A stretch of 64,000 nt of DNA. Origin: Perca fluviatilis (taxonomy: Eukaryota; Chordata; Actinopteri; Perciformes; Percidae). The notes beneath the pieces were generated by a model. That model had not been told where the DNA came from, made no database searches, and was given only the letters and a program-made list of their open reading frames with translations. The stretch covers positions 7,399,576-7,463,575 of the forward strand of contig NC_053115.1 in the NCBI RefSeq assembly GCF_010015445.1, read 5' to 3'. Every line of letters begins with the position of its first letter. Position 1 is the stretch's first letter. Below are positions 52,562 through 64,000 of the stretch, in pieces. A program made the translations under genes and the position numbers.

Positions 52562-54639
52562 TTGTAAATGTTGAAGCAGCCATGATTTCTATTTCTGGCC
52601 ACTTGGGGGCAGCGGAACAAGCAAATAAACATTGATAGAAAACAGTTGCCCATTTACAACATTAGCATTCTTTTGGAGTTGTGTTGCCAAATTCTTATTG
52701 GTCAGACAATCGCTGGTGTTACTTTCTTGTGCATTTCTTACTAGCTGAAACACCAAGCTGGGAGCGATTGCGATCACTTTGGAGGCGCAGCGTTTTTTCT
52801 CAGCTGAGACGCTTTGCCTGTGGTTGCTATGATACGGAGCATCCACTGAGGTAAAAATGTATTAATTTCTCCTCCATTGTTGTTCAGCACTTACGCAGTA
52901 CATGTAGGATGCAGAGATGTTCACAAGTAATTTTTTGCAAGTCCAAGTCAAGTCTCTGAGCTTGAGTCCAAGTCAAGTCTCAAGTCTCTGGATATCTGAT
53001 CTGTCCCTAACACTGTATTGTTAAATCTTATGAATTTAAAGCATGTCCTGTAGCTACCATCCATACAGTACAGTATCAACATCAGTTGTAGGATAACTTT
53101 ATGGGGTCTACTTAACACATCCCTCTAGACCTCGGACCTATGTGCAGAATTAAGACAGTCAAGACTGCCCAGTGTTTGGTGGACCGGGTACACCTTGTTC
53201 ACTTAATAGCTTACAAATTATCCACGTGATCATTTACGCATTACATGAGTTTGCCCACCCAGCACAGCGTTTGTTCCTGGGGAGATGGATCCATGAGTCC
53301 CACCTCCTGTGCGCCATGGATTTCTTAGCCTCAGAGACTACTAACTATAAGATACTATTTGCCTGTTCCCAGCATTAGCACAGCACTTTGCGATGCTTAG
53401 CTTGTTACCTGTGATGATATATGCTAAATGTAACGTCTCTTTTCACATTGGCGTGTGAGTGACTGACCTATCTGGGTGCGTTTTTAGATGCCTGATGAAG
53501 TCCGACGTTGTTGATCCGGCATCATTTATCTTGGTGCCACACACTTTGCATGTAGCTGTTGGCTTACTGCCACTGTTTACAAAGTTATTGAAAGCAAAAC
53601 TAATGACAAAAAGGCACAACTCCAAGAGGACTTGGTGTCGCCATTGGCAATGCATTTTTTGATAGGTGAGTGCGCGCACATAGGCGCATGCATTACGTTG
53701 CACATGAGGCAAAGGGCAGGGGACATACAGCTCGTCATACGTTTCCCCGTATATGTGCCAATAAAAGAAAATAGAAACACATGAACAAATTTAGATTTAA
53801 AAAGCAATACTTGTATGAAAACAGGTTGTTGACGAGTCTCGAAGCTCGAGTGAAGTCTAAAGTCTTTTGGGTCGAGTCCGAAGTCTGAAGTCAGCAGTTC
53901 GTGCGACTTAAAAGGAACACGGCGACTTATTGGGACTTTAGCTTATTCACAGTAACCCCCAGAGTTAGACAAGTCGATACATAACCCTTCTCATCTCCGT
54001 GCGTGTTGTAACTCTGTCTGGCCCCAGCATTAGCTTAGCCTAGCACAGATCCTGCAGGTAACTGGTTCCAACTAGCCTACTGCTCCGAATAAGTGACAAA
54101 ATAACGCCGACATGTTCCTGTTTACATGTTGTGATTTGTATGGTCACAGCGTGTACAAATAACAAGGTCACATGAGACACAGCCATCTTCTAACCGTATA
54201 CATACTAGGAACTATAGTCTCAGAAAGGCGAAGCTGCTCTGGGCTTCTCAGGTGCTGCAAGCATATCACTCCGCCCAAGTAGCAGAAGTAGCAGTGCTTC
54301 GCCTTTCTTTCTTCTTTATATACAGTTTGAAGATGGAGGTGTATCATGTGACCTTATTTGTACACGCGGGGACTATACAAATGTAAATAGGAACATGTTG
54401 GTGTTATTTTGTCGCTTATTGGGAGCAGTCGGCTAGTTGGAACCAGTTACCTCCAGGATCTGTGCTAGGCTTAGCTAGCGCTGGGGGCGTCAGACCGCGG
54501 TACAGCACCCACGGAGATGAGAAGGGTATGTATCGACTTAACTCTGGGGGAGTCTGTATGTATGAAAATAGGGAAAACAGGTAATGGCAATAAAATAATA
54601 TATAAATAAAGCCTTGCAATATAAAGGTATTCTCTCACA

Positions 54640-54691
<52 letters not shown>

Positions 54692-57600
54692 AACGTCACC
54701 TGAAAACAGCGTGTAGTTCTTTTTTTAGCAAGTTTGCTTTAGGGGTCATTGTACATAAATATGAACACTACCGTTGCTGTCAATGAGCTTATCTGCTAAC
54801 GTTAGCTACCGACGGTTACCTCGGAACAATCCAGCAAATAGATGGTACCCAAGTGTGCCGTTACCTGAAACAGATGATTTAACGTCACCGCTCATTTTAC
54901 ACACAGTTTAGCAACAAACTAAACACTGAGGGAAGATTACTACGTTTCTAATGTTGGTTTTGAGCGGTATGCATCCCCACTAACCTGGAAAGCGTTTTAA
55001 ACAGTAATATTAATACAGCGTGTCGGAGGAATACAGCGTCTTTTTTATTATTAATTTTTTTAACACAGCGTCTCCTACAGCAGCCAGCAGGACGTCAGAG
55101 GCAGAGGGACCACAGAGTTCGCCATCGTTAGCTTCTTGTCTCATCTGGGGTCTGATAAACAGTAAATTCATCAAAGTCAGTGTGCCCAATGCTATTTTCC
55201 GATAAACTGTAGCGGTCATATTTCACGGGACCCGCTTGAGTGCGGTTTTCACGTTCCAGTTGCTCAGCCTCAGAGGGGAGAGAGAGAGCGGCTGACTGTT
55301 CGCCTGAGATCAGTAGAGCACTGCTCTGCAGAGCCGTGTATAATTACGACTTTATGACATTTCATAAACCAATGATTGAGTGGCAGTGCGCCGCTACTAC
55401 ATGCATATAGCGGAAGCCCTGTTCGTGCACGTGTGATGCCTATGTTGCGCGATGTAAATCATGCGGCGCCCGAGTACATTTGACCGTCATAAAATCGGCA
55501 TATGTCAGACTGACCGGCAGGAATGGCAGTCATGGCCGATGACATGAAAATTGGCCAATTCTGGTCACCAGCCGGTCAATCGGTGCATCTCTAGTAGTGC
55601 TGCTTGTAGAATTCTTCAAAACCAAATTGTACCCCAAAAATACTTTAAGGACCCCAAACCACTTAATATGCAACTCCACTGTATAGCCTACTACTGACTT
55701 ACTGATTTACCTGACAGAGAACGCTGCAGATTCAGAATGTAATCCCAAAATATCACAATGAAAATGTGGAGTAATCAGACATTAGCGTCATGGACTCACG
55801 GCAGTGTGCTATCCTCCGGTTACAAATGTAACACTTCAGCAGAGGTGTTACTCTTCATACAGGTTTAGTGGCTTGACGGTTAACGGTGAAGTGGGGGATT
55901 TGGTTCATGGGGGTATTTTGGCGACGGTAATGTTATTAGTGTTTTAAGTTAGCAGTAGACTTGTAGCCAGGACACACCAGCCAGACGGCCGACCGTCGAC
56001 AGAAAAGCCAGTCGAAATAGTCTCATTGTATTAAAATAGTTCACCGAAACATGTTTCTGAAAACATTTTAAGCGAGAAATAGGCCGTGCAGTTGCTGAAT
56101 CTGTCTTCATTTCAGCTCAACAAAGTTCAGTTTAAAAGATTTTCGTCAGATTTTGAGAGCCTCTAGTCACGCTCATCCCGCTCGCCATTTCCGGGTGAGT
56201 CCCGACTGCCCTGCCGCTGACTGAACATGTCAGGACGGCCAAAATGAACGCCGACAGCCCCCCAGACTGACGACGGCAGGGGACACACCGAACAGACTCG
56301 AGTCACTGACCTCGCCAGACTGTCCAACGGCCAATTTTCGGCCCCGTGTGTCCCGGCCTTTAATTAACCCGACCCAGGGTGAGTCTGATGAAAACTGCGG
56401 TGTCTGTCCGGTTCAGCTCTGAGATTCTCTCGCATTGCACAGCGCTGTGAAGGAATAATCTCCGAGATTAGGTTATGTTCTGCCTCTGTTTAGAAGTGGT
56501 GAATGTAGGCTGCAGCTCACAGCAACTTCATACTATATAGTGTCTGGCTTTTGTTTGATATTTAGTTTTGGCAAATGGCTTTTATTTTAAGATCTTTTGG
56601 GCATTTTAGCCCTTTACTTGAACAGGACAGCTCAGACATGAAAGGGGAGAGAGGGGGAGCGACATGCAGCAAAGGCTGCAGGTCAGAGTCGAACCCGCGG
56701 CCACTACGTCGAGGAGTAAACCTCTATATATGGGCGCCCACTCAACGCAAATGGCTTTTTATTGAGTTTCCTGTTAGCAAAATAAACACTGAAAAGCGTA
56801 GGGCCTTTTTTTCCCACACACCAGTCGCAATGTTCCTTTCAGCTATCCACTTGTGCTCCAGGAAAGTGAAGACAAGATAGTTTGGTATATCCAGCCATCA
56901 CGTAGCTAACGTTGGAAGCAGGAAAAGAGTCGAAGGCGGTAACACCACCCCCCGCTGTGGTAAAGCATTCTGCATGTTGCGTCTTCGTGTGACTTGCAGG
57001 TTACCTTCCCTCCAAACACACCCCCAAACACGGACACACACACGCGTCTCGCTTTATTACATACAAGAAAAGATTTAGGATTATTTTTTTATCTCCCCTG
57101 TCCTTTAACACTTGCTACAACTTTAAGAATGGATTCTTTAGAATAATAATAAGTATCCTATCAAAATACAGAACACAACTTGGCTACATTTTTTGAATCA
57201 TCTCTTGAATTTTGTTTCTTCATTTTAACCAATACGGAGGTCTAAAACAGTTGTACAAGCTTGTGTTCCAGCCAAATAATACACGTCCAGCATGCGTACA
57301 TGTTATTTCCCAGAATGTTGTGAAGGTGTGCCAGAAAAGTGACTGAACGTAAACCGTAGACACTGAGAGGGGACTCGCATGTCATGCTGCTGACTTGCTG
57401 CTTGTTTGAAGCAGCTGTTGTAGACTTTGGTGAAATAAAGATAACTACTAATGCTTCAAGTATGCTAAGGAAAGAGTGACAGCTACTCACGTTCTCCAGA
57501 CAGGTGCTGTCTTTGTCCTTGTTGAGGTAGTGGCGCTGCCAGAAGCGCAGCAGGTTGTGGAAGTTGTTGAGCAGGCAGCCCGGGTACTTTTCGGCGTACT

Positions 57601-60600
57601 CCTTCTCCCGCAAGGCGTTGAGGTAGAAGGGCAGTTTGGCCTTTCTTCTGGCCAGCATCAAGATCACCAAACTGGTGTTTAAACAGCTCACATTCTCCTG
57701 CAGAAGAAATGTGATGGATGCAAGATTGGAATTTTGAACACAGACACACACAAGACACACGTTACTTTATCTTAAAATTTGGTTAAATCTGTGAGTCCAA
57801 TCATTTCTTATTCTTGAACTGTGAGTTTCTCTGAATATATGTGACAAAGTGAAAATGAAACCAGACCTGTGTGAGTGTCTGTACGTTGATGATGTTGATC
57901 AGACGGAAGAGGAAGGCCAGCCTGTTCTCAACTCTGGCCATGTAGGACAGCAGGCAGCATTCAGAAAGCACCTCCACCACTGGGAAAATATAGAACACTA
58001 AAAATCAGTGGTTCAAATCTACTATAGGAATAACACTTCCATCTATTTATGAACAGGAGAAAGTATTTTTCTATTTTGGGGGGTTTTGCGGCATCGTCTT
58101 TAAATAGAAAATGATCTGAGAAAGCTATTGTAATTTAAACTTTAATTAACACACATTTTCAAATGTATCTAAACTAAACACAAAAAATAAGGAAATTTGT
58201 GTTTGGTAGATTATTTCTCTGTGGTAACAATGTTTTTTGGCAATAAATCTTATACTGTTGGAAAGCCTGTTTAGTTCCCTTACAAATGGTGCCCCATTTC
58301 ACGATGGAGAACCACCATTGTGATGCCACGCCCCCCACCCTGTCAAACACACTAATCCTAGTCGCGGGCGCTGGACGGGAAATTGACGTGCGTCGGTCTT
58401 AAACTAGCAAAGACACAAAGACAAGACATAGCGCTCCTTAAGCGGAAGATACTTTTTCCCCCCTTACGTGCAACCTATTTGTGAAAAAGACCAATCGCTT
58501 TGAGCAGACTGGATTGGCTGTAGGGATACATTCTCTCTCTCTCTCTCTCCCTGTCAGTTGTAGCTCGCTCCACCTTCTAGTAACGTTGGACACAGCAGTC
58601 TCGAGTGAGAGAGAAAAAAGCGTTAACGTGGAACGCTATCACACTTTCCTTTCTCCCCTCATTGGACTAAGTTTTTCGACAATACTCTGTTCGTGCATCA
58701 ATAAGTCAGTCTGAGGTCCTGTAGGTACGGGACGATGTTATGCAGGATTTATGAATGTACGTTAGCAACAGTAGGCCAATTCACGAGGGTGCTATTTTAT
58801 GTGTGAGCTAATATTGCGCATCTGTTCATGTGCGCTGCAAGAGTTAGGTTTCTGTTTATTGAATGCATTATTCAGTGCAAACATAATTCATTAAACTCAG
58901 TAATGATGGTATATTAGGTTATTACTGTCGCTCTGTTGAAGGCAAACGTCCCACTGTACTGTTGTTACGCAGATCACGGCATCTCATTGACTTTACTGCG
59001 CCGTAGTTAAGTGAAAGTAGGTCAAGTTGTAAAAAACTGCCCCTACCAGCAGGGCAGCATTTACAGAGGGCATTTAAATGTATGTCTAATCGTTTCTATG
59101 TTAACCGTTAGCCCATGGTAGTAGAAAAAAATATCGGAGTGTCTATTTGCACCCCCGGTACGAATAGCCTCGGCCACACAGCTGAGCTATTCACACCCTG
59201 TGACGTAACAACAAAAACACGTTGCTCGCGTGCACCGAAATCATGGCAGACGTTCATCTTCCATGACCGCAGAAACTGGCATATTAGGAAAGTTTTGTCT
59301 CTAAAGTTTATAACAATTGAATTTCTAGCGGAAAATGGATACTACAGTTGCGCTTTCTGTCTTCAGTGAAAGCATACAACCGTTAGTTTGTTAGTTTGTA
59401 CCTATTTTTTTGTATACAGTATGGTTACCTAGCAACCGAGGCTTGAAGACACCAAGTCGTAAACAGTTTGATCTCCAGTAAGAACTTATAGGTGAGTGGT
59501 TAGAAACCTGAGCTTTGGCCTGGGAGTCTGGAGTTCAATTCCCCAGTGAGGCAATCTTGTTTTTTTCATTTTGGATTAGATAATTTGCATGCAAAAAAAG
59601 TCAGGGCCCGCGAACGTGATTTCTTTTTTTTATGTGCAGGGTGGTAGGCTCTGGTTGGGTTGGTTAGGTTTAGGCAAGAGGAGTGGGATGGTTATGGTTA
59701 GGGTAAGAATGTCAGGGCGATAATATTCCAAAAAGGTGTAATACATGAGTAGTATGGATAACTGTGTGTAAATATATGCCAAGGTACTGTAAATGCACAG
59801 GGGTGCAAATAGCATATATTGATATTTGTACCAGATGGGGTATTAATAGAACATATTGCTGTGTGCACCGGCGGGGTACGAACAGCATTCATTTCTAATT
59901 GCACCAGGGTACGAATAGCATTCATTTCTAATTTCACCAGGGTACAAATAGCATACACTGCTAATTGTACCCGGGGTGCAAATAGCCTCACCCAAAAAAT
60001 ATTTATGTAAAGAGATATGAGCCCCCCTCCCCCCGACGACGATATCATCGTCCATCGCCATGTTTTACTGTAAACATCGTCAACTGCCAACTTAGGGGAC
60101 ATCGCCCAACCCTAAAACAAGCTTTCCAACGGTATAAGATTTATTGCCAAAAAGCATTGTTACCAAAGAGAAATAATCTACCAAACACAAATGTCCTTAC
60201 TTTTTGTGCCAAGTTAGGACTGGATAAATGTTTCCATTACACAACGGGTTGCTCAAATCAAACTGATTGGTTCATAGCCGTGATGTAATAACCATATACA
60301 ACAGCTATGGTGTCTAATTTCTTTGCACAAAACACATCTGAGAAAAAATCGTTAAGACTATAAAACTGTTAGCTTTACAAAGTTAGCTAGCTAAACCCCG
60401 ATACAGAATGGAAACTTCATCCCCCCGAGTGGCCTAAATATGGAGGAGTGGATTGAGCAGTACCCATCTCTTAAGGACGGAGTAGAGCAGCAGAGCTCTG
60501 CCGAGCTCCGTTTACTGGTGCCACGGAGAGAAGCTGTTCATCTGCCCACACTGCCATGACACAGAGCTGGCAAAGTATCCCTTTTACACTTTATTTAGAG

Positions 60601-63600
60601 TATTTTCACTGCTTTATATGCCAGCAGACAGCCCTTTCCGAAGGGGAACTGAAGCTGTTATCTAGGCTCTCTTCAAAGCCGCCATACTCCTTTGATCTCG
60701 CAGATGACTGCTGGTCTACCATTGCCTCGATTGGTTAGTTTGTGTTTCATGTGTGAATCAAAACTAACCATTTAGTATTAAGAGCAAAATAAATAGTCTA
60801 TTCTAGCTGCTAGTGTAGGCTAACATTACCTACATTCCATAGCAACCACATCAGTATGTGTAGGCAGCCAGCCCAAGAGGGTTTATTTTATTGCGAACAT
60901 AATCATTTAATAAAAATATTTAAATTGGCCTCGCATCTGGAGACGCCCCTTAGCTGATATATAATCACAACATACCATGGCCTGTCATGAGCTATTGCTT
61001 AAATATACCTCGTCACTCCTTGAAGCTGCTTTTCATGATTTTTTTTCCCATTTATACAAGTCATCTAATTTTATATTTTGTCCCACATTAGCAACTATTT
61101 GACAAAATGTATTTATCCTTAGTTATGCTTTTATCATACGTAAGTCCCAAAGGGACTAACGAAACAGGAATAAGGATAGGAACAGTGCCTGAATCTAACT
61201 AGTCAAAAATCAATGATTATTTAATTCAAAACTAAAAATTATTTTAGTAACTTCTCCTTTAAGTGTTCTCTAATCAACTATTCTACATTTTCCATCCCAG
61301 TTTACCTTTGACATCTTCAGTCTGACTCTCAAAGCGGTCCAATGAAAGGACAATGCAGCGCACCAGCATGTTAGAGTCCACCAGAGAACTGTTGATCTGC
61401 GTCAGGAAGGTCTGAAACTACAGAAGAGAGATCAAACTCCTCCCCCCCATTTTTTTTTATTATTTAAATTATTTTTTTTTTCACCACAAACACGGAAATT
61501 TTTTTTTTATTTTTTATTTTGTTAGGCCAGCATATACATTTTTGTAACACATTTAAGGTGTACACAATTATACCTTCTCTGGAGTGTTGACATATTTGTT
61601 GAATCTTTTGAAGGCATCAATGTTAAACTTCATGAGCTCTCCAAGCAGATCAAAGTAGCTCTGTAGGACATCTCGAGACGTACAGCCACTGTCTATGATG
61701 CAAAACAGGATGTGCTGTCGAGGGATGGAAGCAGAAAGTGAGCAGCTGCACATTCAAGAGAATTCAAAATCAAATACAGATTTGTGCAGTGTGGAGGGTC
61801 TTCATGGATGATGAGAAAAACAATATGTGGTTGTAGTTTTACCTCTAGTAGTCCCCTCTTCAGGAGGAACATTTGGTCTGCATAGGAGGTGGCTCCTCTG
61901 AGAAAACTTTCCACTGCCCTTGCCTGCCAGAATCTACAAACACAACAGAAAGCTTCAGCAAAGCTATAAAAAAAAACAACAGAGAGCCCGATACTCCAAT
62001 ATGGAGACTCTTTTAAAGAAAGCTGACATATCATCATCTTTATTTCCGGCGTCTTAATCTTTGGCCTACGTGATGCTGACCTGAATGACGAGTCTGGAGG
62101 CTCCCGCTTCATGACGGTGAGAAGGCGTGTGAGAAGGCCCTTCTTCCCATCACACACTAGGCTTCGGTCTGTGTTGACCAGTGCTTCCACCTCAGGGATG
62201 TTAGCCTTCATGGATATGGCACTCAGTTCATTCAGCTCCTGGCTATTCAGCAGGAGGTATTTATTCCTAAAGATGGGTAAAATATTTTAAACAACATAGC
62301 TTGAAAGAAAAAAATCAACTCCCAGGTCATTAAATTAAGGGTCACTTACTCATGGTGATCACTGAAGCTCTGAAGTAGCCGCAAGAACTGGATTTTGAAG
62401 GATATTTCCTGCACAATGAAAACAGAGTGTTAATGGTTATGCTCAACTTGAAAATGTTTAATTTAAACTGCACAGAGCCAGTTTGCAAGGATAGTGTTGA
62501 AAGTTCATACTGGACTACAGTCGCAGTTCTCATTTTGGCCATGGACAACATGATTTGAGGCAGTGTATTTCCTCCAGATCAGCTTGTCAAACAGGTTATT
62601 GAGCCCTGGGATGAGACGAAACTCTGCCAGCATCTTGTGGACCTGTGAGACAATACAGGGCACAGTGAAACACAACACTCAAGCTTAAATCTCAAGGAGA
62701 GACGAGATGGGTGCCGTTAAGTACCTGGTTCCTCTGTCGGCCCATAAGGAGGACACATAGCACATAGAGCACTTCTACTTTATACATGATCTCATGGACA
62801 ATCTTCATGGACTGGGGCAGTCGATGTCTCAGAGGGCTGGTGGCCAGGGAACTCTCATCTGACGACTCTGGAGGGGAGGTAAAAAAATCTGTCAATCAAA
62901 GTTTATAGGATTTAAATCAGTGTAAGGAACTGGCAGCACAACTGACTCATCTCACCTGTACTGCTTTGTTCAGCCTCCTCAGTAGCCATCTGCATGAGGG
63001 CGTCCAGGACCAGAGCATTGTCTAGCCATGTGTACCAGTCCTCCAGCTCCTGCAGGAAGTTAGCTCCTGTGGCCTCCGACACCTTTCTAGTGGCCAGCTT
63101 ACACAGCCGCTCAATGAAGCCAGGGATGTTTAGCAGGGTTACTATTGGAGAAATAGTAATAGTATTGACAGTTCACAATTTACTGATCCATTATTTTGCA
63201 ATGGCACAAAATACATTATAGTATGGAGTGAGAACTATGTACTAGGGCTGCATAATATATTGTTTTAGCATCGAAATTGCAATGTGCGCATGCGCAATAG
63301 TCACACCACAGGAAGTGTGATGTCAAATCAGGCAAATGAAGCTAAACATGTCATGCTAGACTGGATAATAAACCAATGTGTTTATGATTAAATGGTTTAT
63401 GAGAGCACAACGTTTTTCATAGATCTAACCTCTTCATTCTGCCCTCAAAGGTGCACCAGATTAATGCATTCAACTAAAAATGTTGAATATTCCTGTAGTC
63501 TGTTTTTTTTTATATATATATTGCCACAAAAAAAGGAAAATATTGCAATGTCAGATTTTTCCCAATATCGTGCAGCCCTACAATGTACTCTGAAAGACAA

Positions 63601-63807
63601 CCTACCCTGGTTGACCTCGGCCCGTGAGGGGCTAGCATTGCTTTTCTGCTGTGCATTTTTGGCCAACAGGGTGTGCTTGTCGTCGTTTCCTACGTCAGGT
63701 TCTGAGATCGTGACAGAGAGGATGCGGCAGAAGTTGGCTAGTTGTTGTTGGTCAAAGCTTTGGACCAGGCCTGACAGGTTGGGGATGCCCTCTAACTGGA
63801 TCATTTC
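52187..63807 (-). CDS. trpc4ap: TRPC4-associated protein (TRUSS), C-terminal 569 aa (partial)
   Basis: Twelve minus-strand exons join in phase: 63606-63807, 62956-63141, 62725-62867, 62511-62642, 62350-62408, 62081-62266, 61843-61933, 61574-61714, 61306-61417, 57867-57979, 57491-57697 and 52187-52324 (TGA at 52187). They encode 569 aa; human TRPC4AP is about 797 aa, so roughly the first 230 residues lie beyond the right edge. Diagnostic blocks are NNLFDKLIWRKYTASNHVV, ANIPEVEALVNTDRSLVCDG, FWQARAVESFLRG, NNFHNLLRFWQRHYLNKDKD and the C-terminus YIDEPYMDLDRDLLED. The protein is a helical-repeat scaffold described as a TNF-receptor-1 signalling adaptor, a TRPC4 partner and a DDB1-CUL4 substrate receptor acting on MYC; those roles are inherited from mammals. 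Introns of 5.2 kb and 3.3 kb are filled with mobile elements. It is convergent with myh7b, as in human. Confidence 0.95.
52508..52559. repeat. (TAA)n microsatellite
   Basis: About 16 TAA units in the last intron of trpc4ap. Confidence 0.97.
52915..53915 (-). mobile_element. hAT-type transposon remnant with a BED zinc-finger fragment
   Basis: The ends carry clustered AAGTCAAGTCTC-like motifs on the left (52940-52990) and their inverted relatives on the right (53830-53900), as in the subterminal repeats of fish hAT elements. Between them the minus-strand frame 53712-53443 holds CKVCGTKINDAGSTT followed by DFIRHLKTHP, a C-x2-C ... H-x4-H BED finger typical of hAT transposases. The catalytic and dimerisation parts are missing. 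It lies in the 5.2-kb intron of trpc4ap. Confidence 0.65.
53955..54550. mobile_element. Large fold-back element, arms of about 280 bp
   Basis: Left arm about 53955-54240 and right arm about 54265-54550 are inverted copies with roughly 90% identity by eye. Shared tracts include AGCACAGATCCTG, GGTAACTGGTTCCAACTAGC and TTCTCATCTCCGTG. The centre lies near 54252. There is no reading frame. It is intronic in trpc4ap. Confidence 0.85.
54637..54687. repeat. (CA)n microsatellite
   Basis: CA dinucleotide run of about 50 bases, immediately right of the fold-back element. Confidence 0.97.
54700..56560. other. trpc4ap intron, probably transposon-derived in part
   Basis: No exon was found. The stretch ending ACCGGTCAATCGGTGCATCTC (near 55593) resembles the terminus of a fish hAT element. 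The GC-rich block at 55980-56420 has repeated GACGGC- and CCGAC-type motifs and resembles repeat DNA. Borders are unclear. Confidence 0.35.
56584..56746 (-). mobile_element. tRNA-derived SINE, copy 3, minus strand
   Basis: The reverse complement shows the same body as copies 1 and 2 (CTGACCTGCAGCC, then CTTTGCTGCATG) and a B-box-like GCGGGTTCGACTC. The A-box half is altered. A perfect 13-bp target duplication, GCAAATGGCTTTT, flanks it at 56571-56583 and 56747-56759. Confidence 0.95.
59136..59995. mobile_element. Nested inverted-repeat element with internal short tandem copies
   Basis: The left end TCTATTTGCACCCCCGGTAC is mirrored at the right by TGTACCCGGGGTGCAAATAG. Near the right end the phrase GGTACGAATAGCATTCATTT and its variants repeat three to four times at about 31-bp spacing (59874-59975). 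It is non-coding and lies inside the larger inverted-repeat structure. Confidence 0.6.
59490..59560 (+). repeat. tRNA-like fragment
   Basis: GTGAGTGGTTAGAAACCTGA with a B-box-like GGAGTTCAATTCCCC suggests a tRNA or tRNA-SINE fragment. I cannot form an intact acceptor stem, so a functional tRNA is unlikely. Confidence 0.35.
60590..60760. repeat. Relic related to the fold-back element at 6114-6680
   Basis: It shares tracts with 6361-6500: ATTTTCACTGCT, GAA-TGAAGC, CTCTCTTCAAAGCC, CTCGCA and GGTTAGTTTGTGTTTC-like sequence. The inverted arms are not recognisable here, so this is probably an older or internal fragment. Confidence 0.55.
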
Positions 63808-64000
63808 CTGGAAAATGCAAACAAATGAACGGTTACTAAACTAAAAGCAGAAAGACGTCAGACATTTAACACTAATGCAATTAACAAATTGTGAGATTGA
63901 CCCTGACTGAACCTGAAAAAACTGTAGCAGTTTTTTTTCTTCATGTTTCAATAGATCAGTTTATTGATAAAAGCTAAAAAGATATTTATCCATAAAACAT

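Larger units (their letters stand above)
58180..60215. mobile_element. Composite element bounded by inverted repeats, in a trpc4ap intron
   Basis: Positions 58184-58275 and 60117-60210 are inverted copies at about 93% identity by eye. Each carries TTTGTGTTTGGTAGATTATT, then GGTAACAATG and AATCTTATACTG or AATCTTATACCG. They enclose about 1.85 kb that itself contains a second inverted-repeat element (59136-59995). No transposase frame is present. Confidence 0.65.

Noticed and set aside
57476..57682. Plus-strand frame opposite a trpc4ap exon
   Set aside because: It is an antisense shadow of the 57491-57697 exon.
59490..59560. Functional tRNA gene
   Set aside because: There is a B-box-like motif but no complete cloverleaf, so it is treated as a fragment.

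Overview
The window is vertebrate nuclear DNA, almost certainly from a ray-finned (teleost, probably percomorph) fish. Genes have many short exons with GT/AG borders, introns and spacers are rich in CA/GT and TA microsatellites, and there are tRNA-derived SINEs, fold-back DNA elements, an L1-type LINE tail and hAT and IS630/mariner remnants. No prokaryotic gene, CRISPR array or retrovirus was found. All gene calls come from reading exon by exon, checking reading phase across each junction, and comparing with protein families known to me. No database was searched.

Layout, left to right. (1) 1-2330, minus: 5' end of a CYLD-like deubiquitinase gene, running off the left edge. (2) 3402-4474, minus: the last three coding exons of a gene I do not recognise; their phases agree. 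(3) 5804-8586, minus: a complete three-exon gene for a short TP53INP-family protein (152 aa). (4) 9887-11222: a TA-flanked DNA transposon with a transposase remnant. (5) 13424-15398, plus: a complete Snail-family repressor gene (snai1 type, 258 aa, three exons). (6) About 16.7-34.6 kb: a spacer without a recognisable gene but with several repeats. (7) 34621-49450, plus: a complete MYH7B-type sarcomeric myosin heavy chain gene. Its 43 coding exons give an uninterrupted 1,941-aa reading frame, and an intron holds a miR-499 hairpin. (8) 52187-63807, minus: the last 12 coding exons (569 aa) of trpc4ap, running off the right edge; its two largest introns are crowded with mobile elements.

MYH7B and TRPC4AP are convergent neighbours in human 20q11 as well, and TP53INP2 lies nearby there, so the window is part of a conserved vertebrate block. 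SNAI1 is far from MYH7B on human chromosome 20 but adjacent here. The myosin and miR-499 share a transcript, as in other vertebrates. The other genes are separate units with no operon-like relation.

No undescribed biological system could be demonstrated. The best leads are the unrecognised minus-strand gene at 3.4-4.5 kb with a duplicated splice donor, the unusually short TP53INP-type protein, and several fold-back or nested mobile elements.
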